NCBI GenBank assembly: GCA_028710385.1
Contig: JAQTUC010000048.1
Location: forward strand, 1 to 10,730
Source of the DNA: Candidatus Omnitrophota bacterium
GTDB taxonomy: Bacteria; Omnitrophota; Gorgyraeia; Duberdicusellales; 4484-171
DNA length: 10,730 nucleotides
Reading direction: 5' to 3'
Part shown: one piece after another, positions 1-6,644 of the stretch
Numbering within the stretch: position 1 is the stretch's first letter
Layout: every line of letters begins with the position of its first letter
The notes under the pieces: model-generated
The model's database searches: none
Seen by the model: only the letters and a program-made list of their open reading frames with translations
What the model was told of the DNA's origin: nothing
Position numbers and translations under genes: made by a program

Positions 1-824
1 ATACCAACGCCGTATTGGGCATCTGACTTACCGAAAAGAAAATTAACCCCTCCATCCGTAATGTCGTAAGGCGTTACAACCAGGATAGCCTGGGTATCCG
101 GAGAAGAAAAAATATCTTCATACTGCGAACGAACGTTCTCAAACAAAGGCTCTACAAAAAACTGCGCTCTTTGCTTATCAAATCCGTTAATTGGTTCTTT
201 TAAGTCTCCGAGAAAGGCAAATCTTACTTTATACACATCCTGCAGCAACACTCTTAAATCTTCAATCATTTCCCTGTCAGAAACGCCAAAATCAAGTATA
301 TAAATAGTTTTCGCTTTAAGTTTGCCTTCTCCTATATTAAGCTCTTCGGTAAAAGGCCCTGCTTGTTTTACTTTGTTTTTAATTGCGTTTATATGCAGTT
401 TGGCTTTAAGATAAACAATAAGGCCGGGATTTGAGTTTAAGGCCTGGTTAAATCTTTTGTAGGCTTCGTCATACATTCCTTTTTTCTCATAAACAAGCCC
501 GAGCTCAAAGATTTTATCCGGCCTCCAGCAATCAATCTCAAGGCCGGCGGTATAAAATGCAATGGCGTTGCCATATTTTTTGCTTTCAAGCGAAAGTTTG
601 CCGGCGGTAAAAAAATCATCAACATAGCCGCGCAGCAAAACATTGTTTCCTCCGGATTTGCGGTATAAATCTTCGGCAGCGGCCAATCTAGCCGTTATGT
701 GAATCAGCTGTATACGCTCAACAGCAGGAGATACGAACCACAACCAGACAAGCATATAAAAAGAAACGGCAAGAATAGAAGCAGCTGTTATGACACTTAC
801 AATAATAACTTTTGTTTTGGACAC
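1..824 (-). CDS. Membrane-anchored TPR protein with archaemetzincin-like C-terminal domain (partial, 3' end outside window)
   Basis: This reading frame is open from a GTG at 824 to the window edge, giving 274 codons without a stop. Residues 6-28 form a hydrophobic helix after a short Lys-containing start, so it looks like a signal anchor. Residues about 75-140 read as TPR-like helices (for example FELGLVYEKKGMYDEAYKRF). From about residue 172 it resembles archaemetzincin (peptidase M54): a beta strand KTIYILDF, a segment DKQRAQFFVEPLFENV that matches the family's D-x-x-R-x-Q-Y region, and ILVVTPYDITDGGVNFLFGK, which matches the family pattern VxxVTDxDL...NFVFG. The zinc site HExxHxxGxxHC should follow, but it lies outside the window, so catalytic competence cannot be judged. 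GTG is chosen because AAGAGAGG sits 5 bases upstream and an in-frame stop lies further up. The TPR and anchor parts are clear; the protease assignment is by remembered family pattern. Confidence 0.72.
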   Translation of the reverse strand, partial: MSKTKVIIVSVITAASILAVSFYMLVWLWFVSPAVERIQLIHITARLAAAEDLYRKSGGNNVLLRGYVDDFFTAGKLSLESKKYGNAIAFYTAGLEIDCWRPDKIFELGLVYEKKGMYDEAYKRFNQALNSNPGLIVYLKAKLHINAIKNKVKQAGPFTEELNIGEGKLKAKTIYILDFGVSDREMIEDLRVLLQDVYKVRFAFLGDLKEPINGFDKQRAQFFVEPLFENVRSQYEDIFSSPDTQAILVVTPYDITDGGVNFLFGKSDAQYGVG

Positions 825-829
825 TAACG

Positions 830-837
830 CCTCTCTT
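830..837 (-). promoter_or_regulatory. Ribosome binding site deciding the GTG start at 824
   Basis: The minus strand reads AAGAGAGG, followed by a 5-base spacer and GTG. No ATG in this frame lies close by, so this site decides the start of the TPR/archaemetzincin-like gene. Confidence 0.6.
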
Positions 838-850
838 GTTTGTATAAAAT

Positions 851-879
851 ATTTTATTCAAAAAACTCCAATTATTCAA
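851..879 (-). promoter_or_regulatory. Sigma70-like promoter for the TPR/archaemetzincin-like gene
   Basis: On the minus strand TTGAAT (874-879) is separated by 17 bases from TAAAAT (851-856). These match the consensus hexamers at 4 of 6 and 5 of 6 positions. The predicted transcript start near 844 leaves a leader of about 20 bases holding the ribosome site. It lies just downstream of the terminator at 923-956, which fits a separate transcription unit. Confidence 0.5.
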
Positions 880-922
880 GGGTTATAAATAATTTGTGCC
901 GCATAAAAGGCCCGGGTATGTT

Positions 923-956
923 TAAAAAAAACGCGCCTCTTTTAAGAGGCGCGTTT
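923..956 (-). terminator. Intrinsic terminator after the 984-1388 gene
   Basis: A 13-base perfect inverted repeat (929-941 with 944-956, core ACGCGCCTCT/AGAGGCGCGT) is followed on the minus strand by a run of eight T. The stem is GC-rich and lies about 28 bases past the stop at 984. In the plus direction the T tract is short (TTTAGTT), so it acts mainly on minus-strand transcripts. Confidence 0.85.
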
Positions 957-983
957 AGTTCATGTAAATTTTTTGAAACAGCT

Positions 984-1388
984 TTATTTTTTTAAAACTT
1001 TAAAAGTGTTAAAGCTTTGATCGCTTTTCTGCCCGCTGTCGGATATTTGCCGCAGCGTCCAGGTATAGGTTTTTCCATCCTCAAGCAATTTTGCGTCAAC
1101 CTTAATTAAGTTAGCAAACTGCAAAGTTTTCTGAACCAGCACATCTCCTGAAGGCCCGCCGCCTTTGTATAAAACAAATTCATAACCTCTTACCCCTCCT
1201 GTTGCCGGCCACCACTTAAAATCAAGGGTATCGCCGGTGACAACGACTTCAGGTTCAATGGGATAAGAAAGCCTGGGCGCTGCAGTTTCGTCAATTGAAT
1301 TTGACCGGCATAACGCTTTTGCTGCAAAACCGGAAACAATAACTAATAAAAAAACTGCGATTGTTAAATATTTCCCATTTCTGCTCAC
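984..1388 (-). CDS. Small exported protein with an Fn3/Ig-like domain
   Basis: This 134-residue protein starts at GTG 1388. Residues 1-25 form a signal peptide: a basic start, a hydrophobic core (about 8-21) and an A-K-A cleavage site at 23-25. The C-terminal part, about 40-134, has alternating beta strands typical of fibronectin type III or Ig-like folds: PRLSYPIEPEVVVTGDTLDFKW, then a GYEFVLYKGG strand, then TYTWTLRQISDSG and FNTFKVLK. The mature protein is essentially this single domain, with no catalytic motif. Cys27 is not in a convincing lipobox, so I call it periplasmic rather than lipoprotein. It is the last gene of the unit that begins with the DUF4190-pilin gene, 51 bases after the antiporter, and a strong terminator follows. 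Its role is unknown; binding of a protein or glycan in the envelope is only a guess. Confidence 0.7.
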   Translation of the reverse strand: MSRNGKYLTIAVFLLVIVSGFAAKALCRSNSIDETAAPRLSYPIEPEVVVTGDTLDFKWWPATGGVRGYEFVLYKGGGPSGDVLVQKTLQFANLIKVDAKLLEDGKTYTWTLRQISDSGQKSDQSFNTFKVLKK

Positions 1389-1392
1389 AAAA

Positions 1393-1400
1393 CCTCCTTT
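1393..1400 (-). promoter_or_regulatory. Ribosome binding site deciding the GTG start at 1388
   Basis: The minus strand reads AAAGGAGG, then four T, then GTG. This near-perfect site supports the GTG, which begins exactly at the basic N-terminus of a signal peptide. Confidence 0.75.
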
Positions 1401-1439
1401 TAAACAAAACGGAATGCCTGTTTCAATTTTAAAAAAATG

Positions 1440-2906
1440 TCAGGCGCCTTTCGTCTCATTTATCTTTTTTTGAAGCGCTTTAAAATCTTCTTTATTGGAA
1501 AGAACAAGCAAAACATCTCCAGGCTCAATCACAGTTGAACCATTGGGGATGATAAATTTTTCATTTCTTGATATTAAAGCGATAAGGCAGCATTCGCCAA
1601 GGCCCAGTTTGTAAATAGGTTTTCCGGCGACAGAAGAGCTGTAAGGAACTATGATGTCGGTTAAATCTGCGTCAATAGCGCTGGTTTTCTGAAATTCAAT
1701 AGGGTAGTTGCGGATGTTAACCGGCGGGCCTTTTGTTTTCAGAATTTTGGAAACAAATGGTATTGACGCGCCCTGCACAAGCACGGAAGTTAATACAACA
1801 AAGAATACAACGTTAAATATCATTCCGGCCTGAGGAATTCCCGCAAGAAGCGGAAACGTAGCCAATACAACCGGAACAGCGCCTCTTAAACCAACCCAGG
1901 CAACCATTGTTTTTTTCCGTAAATTAATTCCAAAAGGCAGCAAACATAAAAACACGCTAGCTGGACGGGCAACAAGCATAAGGATGAAAGCAATTAAAAC
2001 GGAAACTCCGCACACAGGTATTAGCTGCGAAGGGAAAACCAGCAAGCCAAGAGTCAAAAACATTGCAATCTGCATAAGCCATGCTACGCCATCATGGAAG
2101 CGGACAATAATCCTTTTATTCATAAATTGCTGATTGCTCATGATAAGCCCTGCCAGATAAACAGCAATAAAGCCGTTACTTTTCACAAAACTTGCCAGCG
2201 AATAGGTCAGCATAACAAGGGAAATAGTAAGAACCGGGTACAACCCGTCGTATTCAAGATTTATGCGATTGATAACAAAAATACTTACTCTTGCCATCGC
2301 ATACCCTATAATAGCGCCTATGGCCATATCCCAGAAAAATGAAGTTATCGCCATTCCGAAATTTACTTTATTTGCGGTAATCATACCCAGGACTGTTAAG
2401 GTGAGAAAAACCGCCATGGGGTCATTGCTGCCAGACTCAAATTCCAGCAAGGGTTTAAGAGGCGGTTTCAGGCTTATCCGCTTTGAGCGTAAAATACTAA
2501 ACACCGCCGCAGCATCAGTAGATGAAACTATTGAACCAAGCAGAAGCCCTTCTAAAAAAGTGAATTTCAGAATATAAACCGCGAATAAACCCGTGATAAT
2601 CGCAGTCAATAATACGCCGAGGGTTGAAAGCAATACGCCCGGCAGAACAACCGGGCGAACCTCTCCCCAATTCGTGTCAATACCGCCAGAAAAAATTATA
2701 AAAATCAGAGCGATGATCCCTATTGATTTTGCAAGCGCAGGATCGTTAAAGTAAATTCCACCGATTCCTTCTGAACCGGCAAGCATCCCAACCGCAATAA
2801 ACAGCAAAAGCGACGGGACAGCTATTTTGTAGGAAAGCTTGCTCGCCAATATGCTTAAAAACACAAGCAAAGATGATACTAATAATATTAATTCGATGGG
2901 AATCAT
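1440..2906 (-). CDS. nhaP2: NhaP2-type K+/H+ antiporter (CPA1 family) with C-terminal TrkA-C domain
   Basis: This 488-residue inner-membrane protein exchanges cytoplasmic K+ (possibly Na+) for protons and serves in cation and volume homeostasis. About twelve hydrophobic segments fill residues 1-390. Family motifs are clear: S-S-T-D-A-A-A-V at 128-135, the ion-binding pair N161-D162 in FESGSNDPMAVFLT, and GLRGAVPVVLAT at 339-350 with Arg341. Residues about 410-480 form a TrkA-C (RCK-C) domain ending in EPGDVLLVLSNKED, which in this family senses a ligand or ions. Length is shorter than E. coli NhaP2/CvrA (about 578), because the extra C-terminal domain of that protein is absent. The ATG at 2906 has an AGAGGAT sequence but at an unusually long distance, about 13-14 bases. 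The gene is 40 bases after the DUF4190-pilin gene and probably cotranscribed. Na+ versus K+ specificity cannot be read from sequence. Confidence 0.92.
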   Translation of the reverse strand: MIPIELILLVSSLLVFLSILASKLSYKIAVPSLLLFIAVGMLAGSEGIGGIYFNDPALAKSIGIIALIFIIFSGGIDTNWGEVRPVVLPGVLLSTLGVLLTAIITGLFAVYILKFTFLEGLLLGSIVSSTDAAAVFSILRSKRISLKPPLKPLLEFESGSNDPMAVFLTLTVLGMITANKVNFGMAITSFFWDMAIGAIIGYAMARVSIFVINRINLEYDGLYPVLTISLVMLTYSLASFVKSNGFIAVYLAGLIMSNQQFMNKRIIVRFHDGVAWLMQIAMFLTLGLLVFPSQLIPVCGVSVLIAFILMLVARPASVFLCLLPFGINLRKKTMVAWVGLRGAVPVVLATFPLLAGIPQAGMIFNVVFFVVLTSVLVQGASIPFVSKILKTKGPPVNIRNYPIEFQKTSAIDADLTDIIVPYSSSVAGKPIYKLGLGECCLIALISRNEKFIIPNGSTVIEPGDVLLVLSNKEDFKALQKKINETKGA

Positions 2907-2946
2907 TGATTGATATAAATCCTCTGAAAATCTAAATTGTTAAAAT

Positions 2947-3516
2947 TTACTTGCAGTCGCTTTCGGAAAACTCCCCGTCCCTGACAATAAAAACTTTTTT
3001 TCCGGTAACATTGCAAGTTTCAGGAACAGCAGTTATTTTATAGCTATCCGGGGTAAATATTACTGTGTAAGTATAACCGTCAATTGTTTTACCATTATAA
3101 GCCACGCTTAAATAAGGCGGGACAGCGCGGAGAAGATCCGAATCCTCCCTCGGGTATCTGCCATTTGTGGCCCTGTAGCTGGTTGCCGCAGCCGACACAG
3201 CAGTAAGATTTGCCTGCGCTCCTGCTTCATTAGCGCTTAAACTTGCTCTTACAAAATTCGGTATAGCTATAGCCAGTAATATAGCTATTATAGGAACTAT
3301 AATTATACCGATAACTCCCATAATAAGTCCTGCTATTGCCATTCCGCTGCCCTTATAGGCTTGTTTGTTGTTTGAAATACTGACCAGGGCAATTATCCCG
3401 AAAATAACCGCAAGAAAACCAAGGGCAAACCCGAGTAGCGGCACAAGAAAAAAGCAACCCAAAACCAAGCTGGTAACAGCTAAACCATGCGTTTTCCTTT
3501 TCTGCAATTCGCTCAT
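2947..3516 (-). CDS. DUF4190 membrane domain fused to a type IV pilin-like domain
   Basis: In this 189-residue protein, residues 9-75 match DUF4190: a GLAVTSLVLG start, a hydrophobic hairpin, a polar loop around 48-57, and GMAIAGLIMG. Directly after comes IIAILLAIAIPNFVRASL at about 76-93, which resembles the N-terminal helix of type IV pilins after their E5 position. Then follows a pilin-like head: ANLTAVSAAATSYRATNGRYP (102-122), beta strands including YTYTVIF, and two late cysteines (168 and 188) that could form a disulfide. The GFTLIE prepilin-peptidase site is missing and a DUF4190 hairpin takes its place, so the pilin head is probably held at the membrane, not assembled by the normal route. 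Start is ATG 3516 with AAAGGAGGT just upstream. It opens a unit with the antiporter; any functional link to it is unknown. Confidence 0.85.
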   Translation of the reverse strand: MSELQKRKTHGLAVTSLVLGCFFLVPLLGFALGFLAVIFGIIALVSISNNKQAYKGSGMAIAGLIMGVIGIIIVPIIAILLAIAIPNFVRASLSANEAGAQANLTAVSAAATSYRATNGRYPREDSDLLRAVPPYLSVAYNGKTIDGYTYTVIFTPDSYKITAVPETCNVTGKKVFIVRDGEFSESDCK

Positions 3517-3560
3517 AGCACCTCCTTTATCTACTCCAAAAGCCCCGAATGAAACCTGTC

Positions 3561-3590
3561 ATTATAATATCACAAATCCGGCAGATACAA
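3561..3590 (-). promoter_or_regulatory. Sigma70-like promoter for the DUF4190-pilin/nhaP2/Fn3 unit
   Basis: On the minus strand a perfect TATAAT (3561-3566) lies 18 bases after a weak -35, TTGTAT (3585-3590). The predicted transcript start near 3554 gives a leader of about 38 bases ending in AAAGGAGGT. It stands between the terminator of the beta-barrel gene and the first gene of the unit. Confidence 0.55.
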
Positions 3591-3611
3591 AAAGCAATTA
3601 AGCGCCTCTAG

Positions 3612-3646
3612 AATAAAAACCCCCTGCAAAGATATTGCAGGGGGTT
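3612..3646 (-). terminator. Intrinsic terminator after the outer-membrane beta-barrel gene
   Basis: A 12-base perfect stem (3618-3629 with 3635-3646, AACCCCCTGCAA/TTGCAGGGGGTT) has a 5-base loop and is followed on the minus strand by TTTTTATT. It lies about 44 bases past the stop at 3690 and separates this gene from the unit starting at 3516. Confidence 0.88.
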
Positions 3647-3689
3647 AATACAACTTTCAAGTTTTAATTTTTCTCTGTTCCTTGGCCAA

Positions 3690-4553
3690 TTAAAATCTGT
3701 AGTTTAAGCCGACATTAACTGTCTGCGCAGAAGTCTTCCATTTGTATTCAACCTGATAATTCGGCGAACCAGCAGGAAACGGAATGCTTGGATCAGCTGT
3801 GCCGGATTGGGTGCCTAAATCATAGTAAAGATATTCTGTTTTTATGCTCCACTTTTGGGTTAACGCATATTCAGCTCCGCCGCCGACAGTCCAGCCTACT
3901 CTGGTTTTGGTCATGGCTTTGGTGTATTGTTCGTTTCCTACGGGTATGAAATTTGAATCGGCATAATAATTTACTCTTCCATAGGCCATACCGCCTGTAC
4001 CATAAAGAAGTAATTTTGGCATAGGAGCAAAACCAAGGCGCATACGCAGCGTTCCAAACCAGTCAGTATCCTGGTGCGCTGTAAGCGCTCCGTTATAAGA
4101 TGTACCGTTGTGCTGGGAGAAAGGTTTTCTGACATCAGAACCGGATAATCCTGACCAGGAAAAATCAGTTTCAAGGCCCCAGATAAATTTATTTTTCTGC
4201 CAGTTATAACCTATCTGGCCGCCGGCAATTGCTCCGGTAGGATCAGTGCTTAAGGTTGTATTTCCAAGATTAACAAATGTTGCCGGATCAGGAAGAGCGT
4301 TAAAACGCGTATCTCCATCTCCCCAGCCGTAGCCTGCGTGTAAACCTGCGTATAGACCTTTCCAATTTACTGTTTCCGGCGCGGATAAACTTTCAGTTTT
4401 TGTTTCTTCCTTGGCCGGCTGCTCCTGTTTCACTTCTTCCTTTGCTGCTTGCTGCTTTTCTTGCGGGAAAACATAAGAAAAAGGCAGAACTAACATAGCA
4501 GCGGATAACAAACAACATCCCAAAAACGAAAAACCACGGATTTTTTGGTTCAT
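3690..4553 (-). CDS. Omp25/31-type outer-membrane beta-barrel protein
   Basis: This 287-residue protein has a signal peptide at about 1-30 (basic start, hydrophobic core 10-28). A charged linker rich in Lys, Glu and Gln follows (about 31-58). From about 62 the pattern is that of Omp25/Omp31-like porin-family barrels: W-K-G-L-Y-A-G-L-H-A-G-Y-G-W, then GAIAGGQIGYNW, GLETDFSWSG, DWFGTLRMRLGFAP, LLLYGTGGMAYG, GWTVGGGAEYAL, WSIKTEYLYYDLG, and a final VNVGLNYRF ending in Phe, the usual barrel-assembly signal. It is expected in the outer membrane; the family is known for structural and surface roles, and no substrate can be named. The start at ATG 4553 has GGGAGG seven bases upstream. It has its own promoter and terminator, so it is probably expressed as an abundant single-gene transcript. 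Confidence 0.9.
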   Translation of the reverse strand: MNQKIRGFSFLGCCLLSAAMLVLPFSYVFPQEKQQAAKEEVKQEQPAKEETKTESLSAPETVNWKGLYAGLHAGYGWGDGDTRFNALPDPATFVNLGNTTLSTDPTGAIAGGQIGYNWQKNKFIWGLETDFSWSGLSGSDVRKPFSQHNGTSYNGALTAHQDTDWFGTLRMRLGFAPMPKLLLYGTGGMAYGRVNYYADSNFIPVGNEQYTKAMTKTRVGWTVGGGAEYALTQKWSIKTEYLYYDLGTQSGTADPSIPFPAGSPNYQVEYKWKTSAQTVNVGLNYRF

Positions 4554-4573
4554 GCCTGCGCCTCCCTGTTAAA

Positions 4574-4601
4574 ATTATCTTATCGGCATCGCCACTGTCA
4601 A
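4574..4601 (-). promoter_or_regulatory. Strong sigma70-like promoter for the beta-barrel gene
   Basis: On the minus strand a perfect TTGACA (4596-4601) is followed after 16 bases by GATAAT (4574-4579, 5 of 6). The predicted start near 4567 gives a leader of only about 14 bases, most of it the ribosome site GGGAGG (4561-4566). Confidence 0.7.
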
Positions 4602-4656
4602 GGCTTAATTTTTATCAGTTATAATTTACCGCCTGACAACACAAGATGCTGACAAT

Positions 4657-5667
4657 TTAATCTGCAAGCTTTAAAAGCATCTGTTTCGCCTGGCCGGCTG
4701 CTTCGTAGTCAGGGTAATTTACGATAACATCCCTGAAATAACTTATTGCCTTTTGACGCTCGCCTTTTTGTTTATATAAATATCCATACATCAGCTTTAC
4801 CCATGGAATATAATTTTCCGGTATTTTTTCTGATTCAACTATTTTAAGCTGCTCATATGATTTTTCATACTCGCCCCGGCGATAGAGCGCGGATGCCAGC
4901 AGCGACCTGAAAACATAGTCGTAAACCGAACCGGGATTATCTTTAAGGTACTGTTCGCAATTTCTTACAATCTCTTCGTTATTCACCCCCAACAATGCAT
5001 CCAGCCGGTTACGCCTCTCTCTTATTTCCCGGGGGAGTTTCGTATTGTTCTCGTTCTGCTCAATAAATCCGGTTTTGTTGTTTGTGGGCACATACTTCAA
5101 CCTCTTATCGTCCCAGAAATCATCTCCGAGATAATTTTTCCTCTCGTAAGACATGCGTAGATAATCCCAGGAGTCGTTAAACCTCCTTTCAACAAGGTAA
5201 ATCAGCCCAAGGTCAGCGTAAATAATTTCAAGATCAAAAGTATCGTTCCCAACAAACTCAAGGGCTTTTTTAAACAGCTTTTCCGCTCTTATGTAATCGC
5301 CGTAACTTGTATAAATAACGCCCAAATCCATATAGGCGCGGTAAAAATTGCTTTTCGCTTCCAGAGATTTCTGCGCATAAGTTTCTGCTTCTTTGTATTT
5401 TTTTTGCCGTATCAAGGATTTAGCCTGCAGATGAAGCGACTGCGCGTCTTTAGCATAAGATTTAGTTTCTGATGGATTGTATCTATAAAGTTCATTTGCA
5501 GTATTCAGATCGGGAACAGAAATGCCAATCTTATGCGTATTTGAATGGCTTATAAATATTGCCAGCAAAGAGACGATAAATAAACCATTCACTATAAACT
5601 TAGCAAACACAGGCGGCCCCAACCGCTTGCCACTTGCCTGCGTATGCGTTTTGTAATTTGGTTTCAT
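4657..5667 (-). CDS. Membrane-anchored TPR protein
   Basis: This 336-residue protein has one hydrophobic segment at about 23-40 after a basic N-terminus with no clear cleavage site, so it is likely anchored with the bulk outside the cytoplasm. TPR-like helix pairs occur at about 75-175 (AKSLIRQKKYKEAETYAQKSLEA; AYMDLGVIYTSYGDYIRAEKLFKKAL; DLGLIYLVERRFNDSWDYL) and about 250-334 (SALYRRGEYEKSYEQL; YGYLYKQKGERQKAISYFRDVI). A charged, less regular stretch of about 180-240 separates the two blocks. TPRs bind other proteins; the partner is unknown. It starts 56 bases after the glycosylase-like gene and lacks an obvious ribosome site. The gap 5668-5723 holds no convincing promoter, so it may be read through from the large unit upstream. 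It resembles the first gene (1-824) in plan: anchor followed by TPRs. Confidence 0.82.
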   Translation of the reverse strand: MKPNYKTHTQASGKRLGPPVFAKFIVNGLFIVSLLAIFISHSNTHKIGISVPDLNTANELYRYNPSETKSYAKDAQSLHLQAKSLIRQKKYKEAETYAQKSLEAKSNFYRAYMDLGVIYTSYGDYIRAEKLFKKALEFVGNDTFDLEIIYADLGLIYLVERRFNDSWDYLRMSYERKNYLGDDFWDDKRLKYVPTNNKTGFIEQNENNTKLPREIRERRNRLDALLGVNNEEIVRNCEQYLKDNPGSVYDYVFRSLLASALYRRGEYEKSYEQLKIVESEKIPENYIPWVKLMYGYLYKQKGERQKAISYFRDVIVNYPDYEAAGQAKQMLLKLAD

Positions 5668-5723
5668 AATTAAACTTACTTAATTTAAGCAATCAAAACA
5701 GAAACTTTAAACAAATTGTCAGC

Positions 5724-6053
5724 TTAGACCTTGCATCTGCATTTTTTTCTTCTCAATATTTGCTTCTGTTTCCTTGGTGAGTCTACGAATGCACTCTGCT
5801 TTACTTTCCCTGTTGCGAATTTGCGGTTAAGTTTGCTTAAATGACAATATCCTCTTTCCCCCATTTCCTTAACAAGCTTTTCATGCCGTATATATAAAGC
5901 AGCTAATTTATTTTTCCACCTTAATGTTTCAGGATGCCTGGAATATCCTTTTTTATTTTTTGTAAGAATAGCCCATATCGCATGAAGCTCGCGGTGTTCT
6001 CCAAGAAGATGATTGCGACAGAGCCTACCTGGTTCAATATCCCATATTCGCAT
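5724..6053 (-). CDS. Small pyrimidine-dimer DNA glycosylase (T4 endonuclease V-like)
   Basis: This 109-residue protein matches the pyrimidine-dimer DNA glycosylase/endonuclease V family. Family members cut the glycosyl bond at UV-induced pyrimidine dimers and nick the strand. An ungapped alignment from memory with T4 endonuclease V pairs H15-L16, E19, R21-E22-L23 here with H16-L17, E20, R22-E23-L24 there, including the catalytic Glu23. Other conserved parts are RHPETLRWKNKL (39-50), ALYIRHEKLVKEM and ERGY (66-69). The tail after about 90 is Lys/Arg-rich, fitting DNA binding. T4 Arg26 is not conserved (Ala25). Under this alignment Met1 falls where T4 has its nucleophilic Thr2. Start is ATG 6053, only 5 bases after the preceding stop and with a weak ribosome site, suggesting translational coupling. 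Its presence among envelope genes may simply be hitch-hiking. Activity is not certain. Confidence 0.75.
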   Translation of the reverse strand: MRIWDIEPGRLCRNHLLGEHRELHAIWAILTKNKKGYSRHPETLRWKNKLAALYIRHEKLVKEMGERGYCHLSKLNRKFATGKVKQSAFVDSPRKQKQILRRKKCRCKV

Positions 6054-6058
6054 TTAAG

Positions 6059-6634
6059 TTATATTCCGCTTGAAAAAGAAATAAGTTTACGCAAAACATT
6101 GGTTACAGAGTCATGGTTGACATCGGACTCAAGGCCATAATCCGGTTTCCCTATCGTAATTGACTTGCCTGTTATTATAATATAATTGAACCCGCAGCCG
6201 AATAATTCACGGACCATATTTTTTGCGCTTTCGTTCCTTAAACGGCTTACTGCCTGCTGCTGATTGTTCGAAAAAATCATAAATTCACTGTCGAACTTTT
6301 CGTCGTTTATCTTCACCTCATGAATAAGGTGAAGTTTTTCTCCAAAATTGCTCAAGAAATTTTCCCTGTATATTTTTAATTTAAAAGAAGAATTTTTTAG
6401 TAAAATAATTTCAAGGCAAGGCGGCGAAGACTTACCGGCAGGAATAAGCCTGATTAAAAATTTTAGACCATGGTATTCTGCGCTCATTTGGGGATAGAAA
6501 CTGAACTTAGTTATAATTCCGTTGAAACGGGCGGCTAAAGTGCTAAGCTTACTCCTCTCCTCAGAACCCCTCAGGAACAGAATGGCCACAACGACAAAAA
6601 CTATAACTAAAGGAAAAATTGACTCAAATTGCAT
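6059..6634 (-). CDS. Small membrane-anchored protein of unknown family
   Basis: I do not recognise a named family. The 191-residue protein has a single N-terminal hydrophobic helix (about 5-21) followed by RGSEERSKL, so it is probably a bitopic membrane protein; orientation is not certain. The soluble part (about 30-191) alternates strands and helices: LAARFNGIITKFSFYP, EYHGLKFLIRLIP, LEIILLKNSSFKLKIYRE, then KINDEKFDSEFMIFSNN, and a final helix. The D-x-x-F-D-x-x-F pattern recurs in hypothetical envelope proteins I have seen, but I cannot name the family. Start at ATG 6634 has AAAAGG six bases upstream. It is 10 bases after the PLP decarboxylase-like gene and 5 bases before the glycosylase-like gene, so it is expressed with them. 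Confidence 0.7.
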   Translation of the reverse strand: MQFESIFPLVIVFVVVAILFLRGSEERSKLSTLAARFNGIITKFSFYPQMSAEYHGLKFLIRLIPAGKSSPPCLEIILLKNSSFKLKIYRENFLSNFGEKLHLIHEVKINDEKFDSEFMIFSNNQQQAVSRLRNESAKNMVRELFGCGFNYIIITGKSITIGKPDYGLESDVNHDSVTNVLRKLISFSSGI

Positions 6635-6644
6635 TTTAAACCTT

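Noticed and set aside
437..643. Minus-strand ORF of 68 codons
   Set aside because: It lies entirely inside the TPR/archaemetzincin-like gene in another frame, has no ribosome site and a non-descript translation.
984..1388. Lipoprotein signal at Cys27
   Set aside because: The residues before the cysteine (KAL) do not fit a lipobox; A-K-A before it suits ordinary signal peptidase I.
1389..1439. Possible promoter TTGAAA-N17-TTAAAA before the Fn3-like gene
   Set aside because: The -10 matches at only 3 of 6 positions and runs into the ribosome site, leaving no room for a leader; cotranscription with the antiporter is more likely.
2094..2577. Two overlapping plus-strand ORFs
   Set aside because: They are antisense to the conserved core of the antiporter gene and resemble no protein; shadow frames.
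3971..4174. Minus-strand ORF of 67 codons
   Set aside because: It is out of frame inside the beta-barrel gene, whose strands are continuous across this stretch.
5668..5723. Possible promoter before the membrane-anchored TPR gene
   Set aside because: The gap is AT-rich but has no hexamer pair with acceptable match and spacing.
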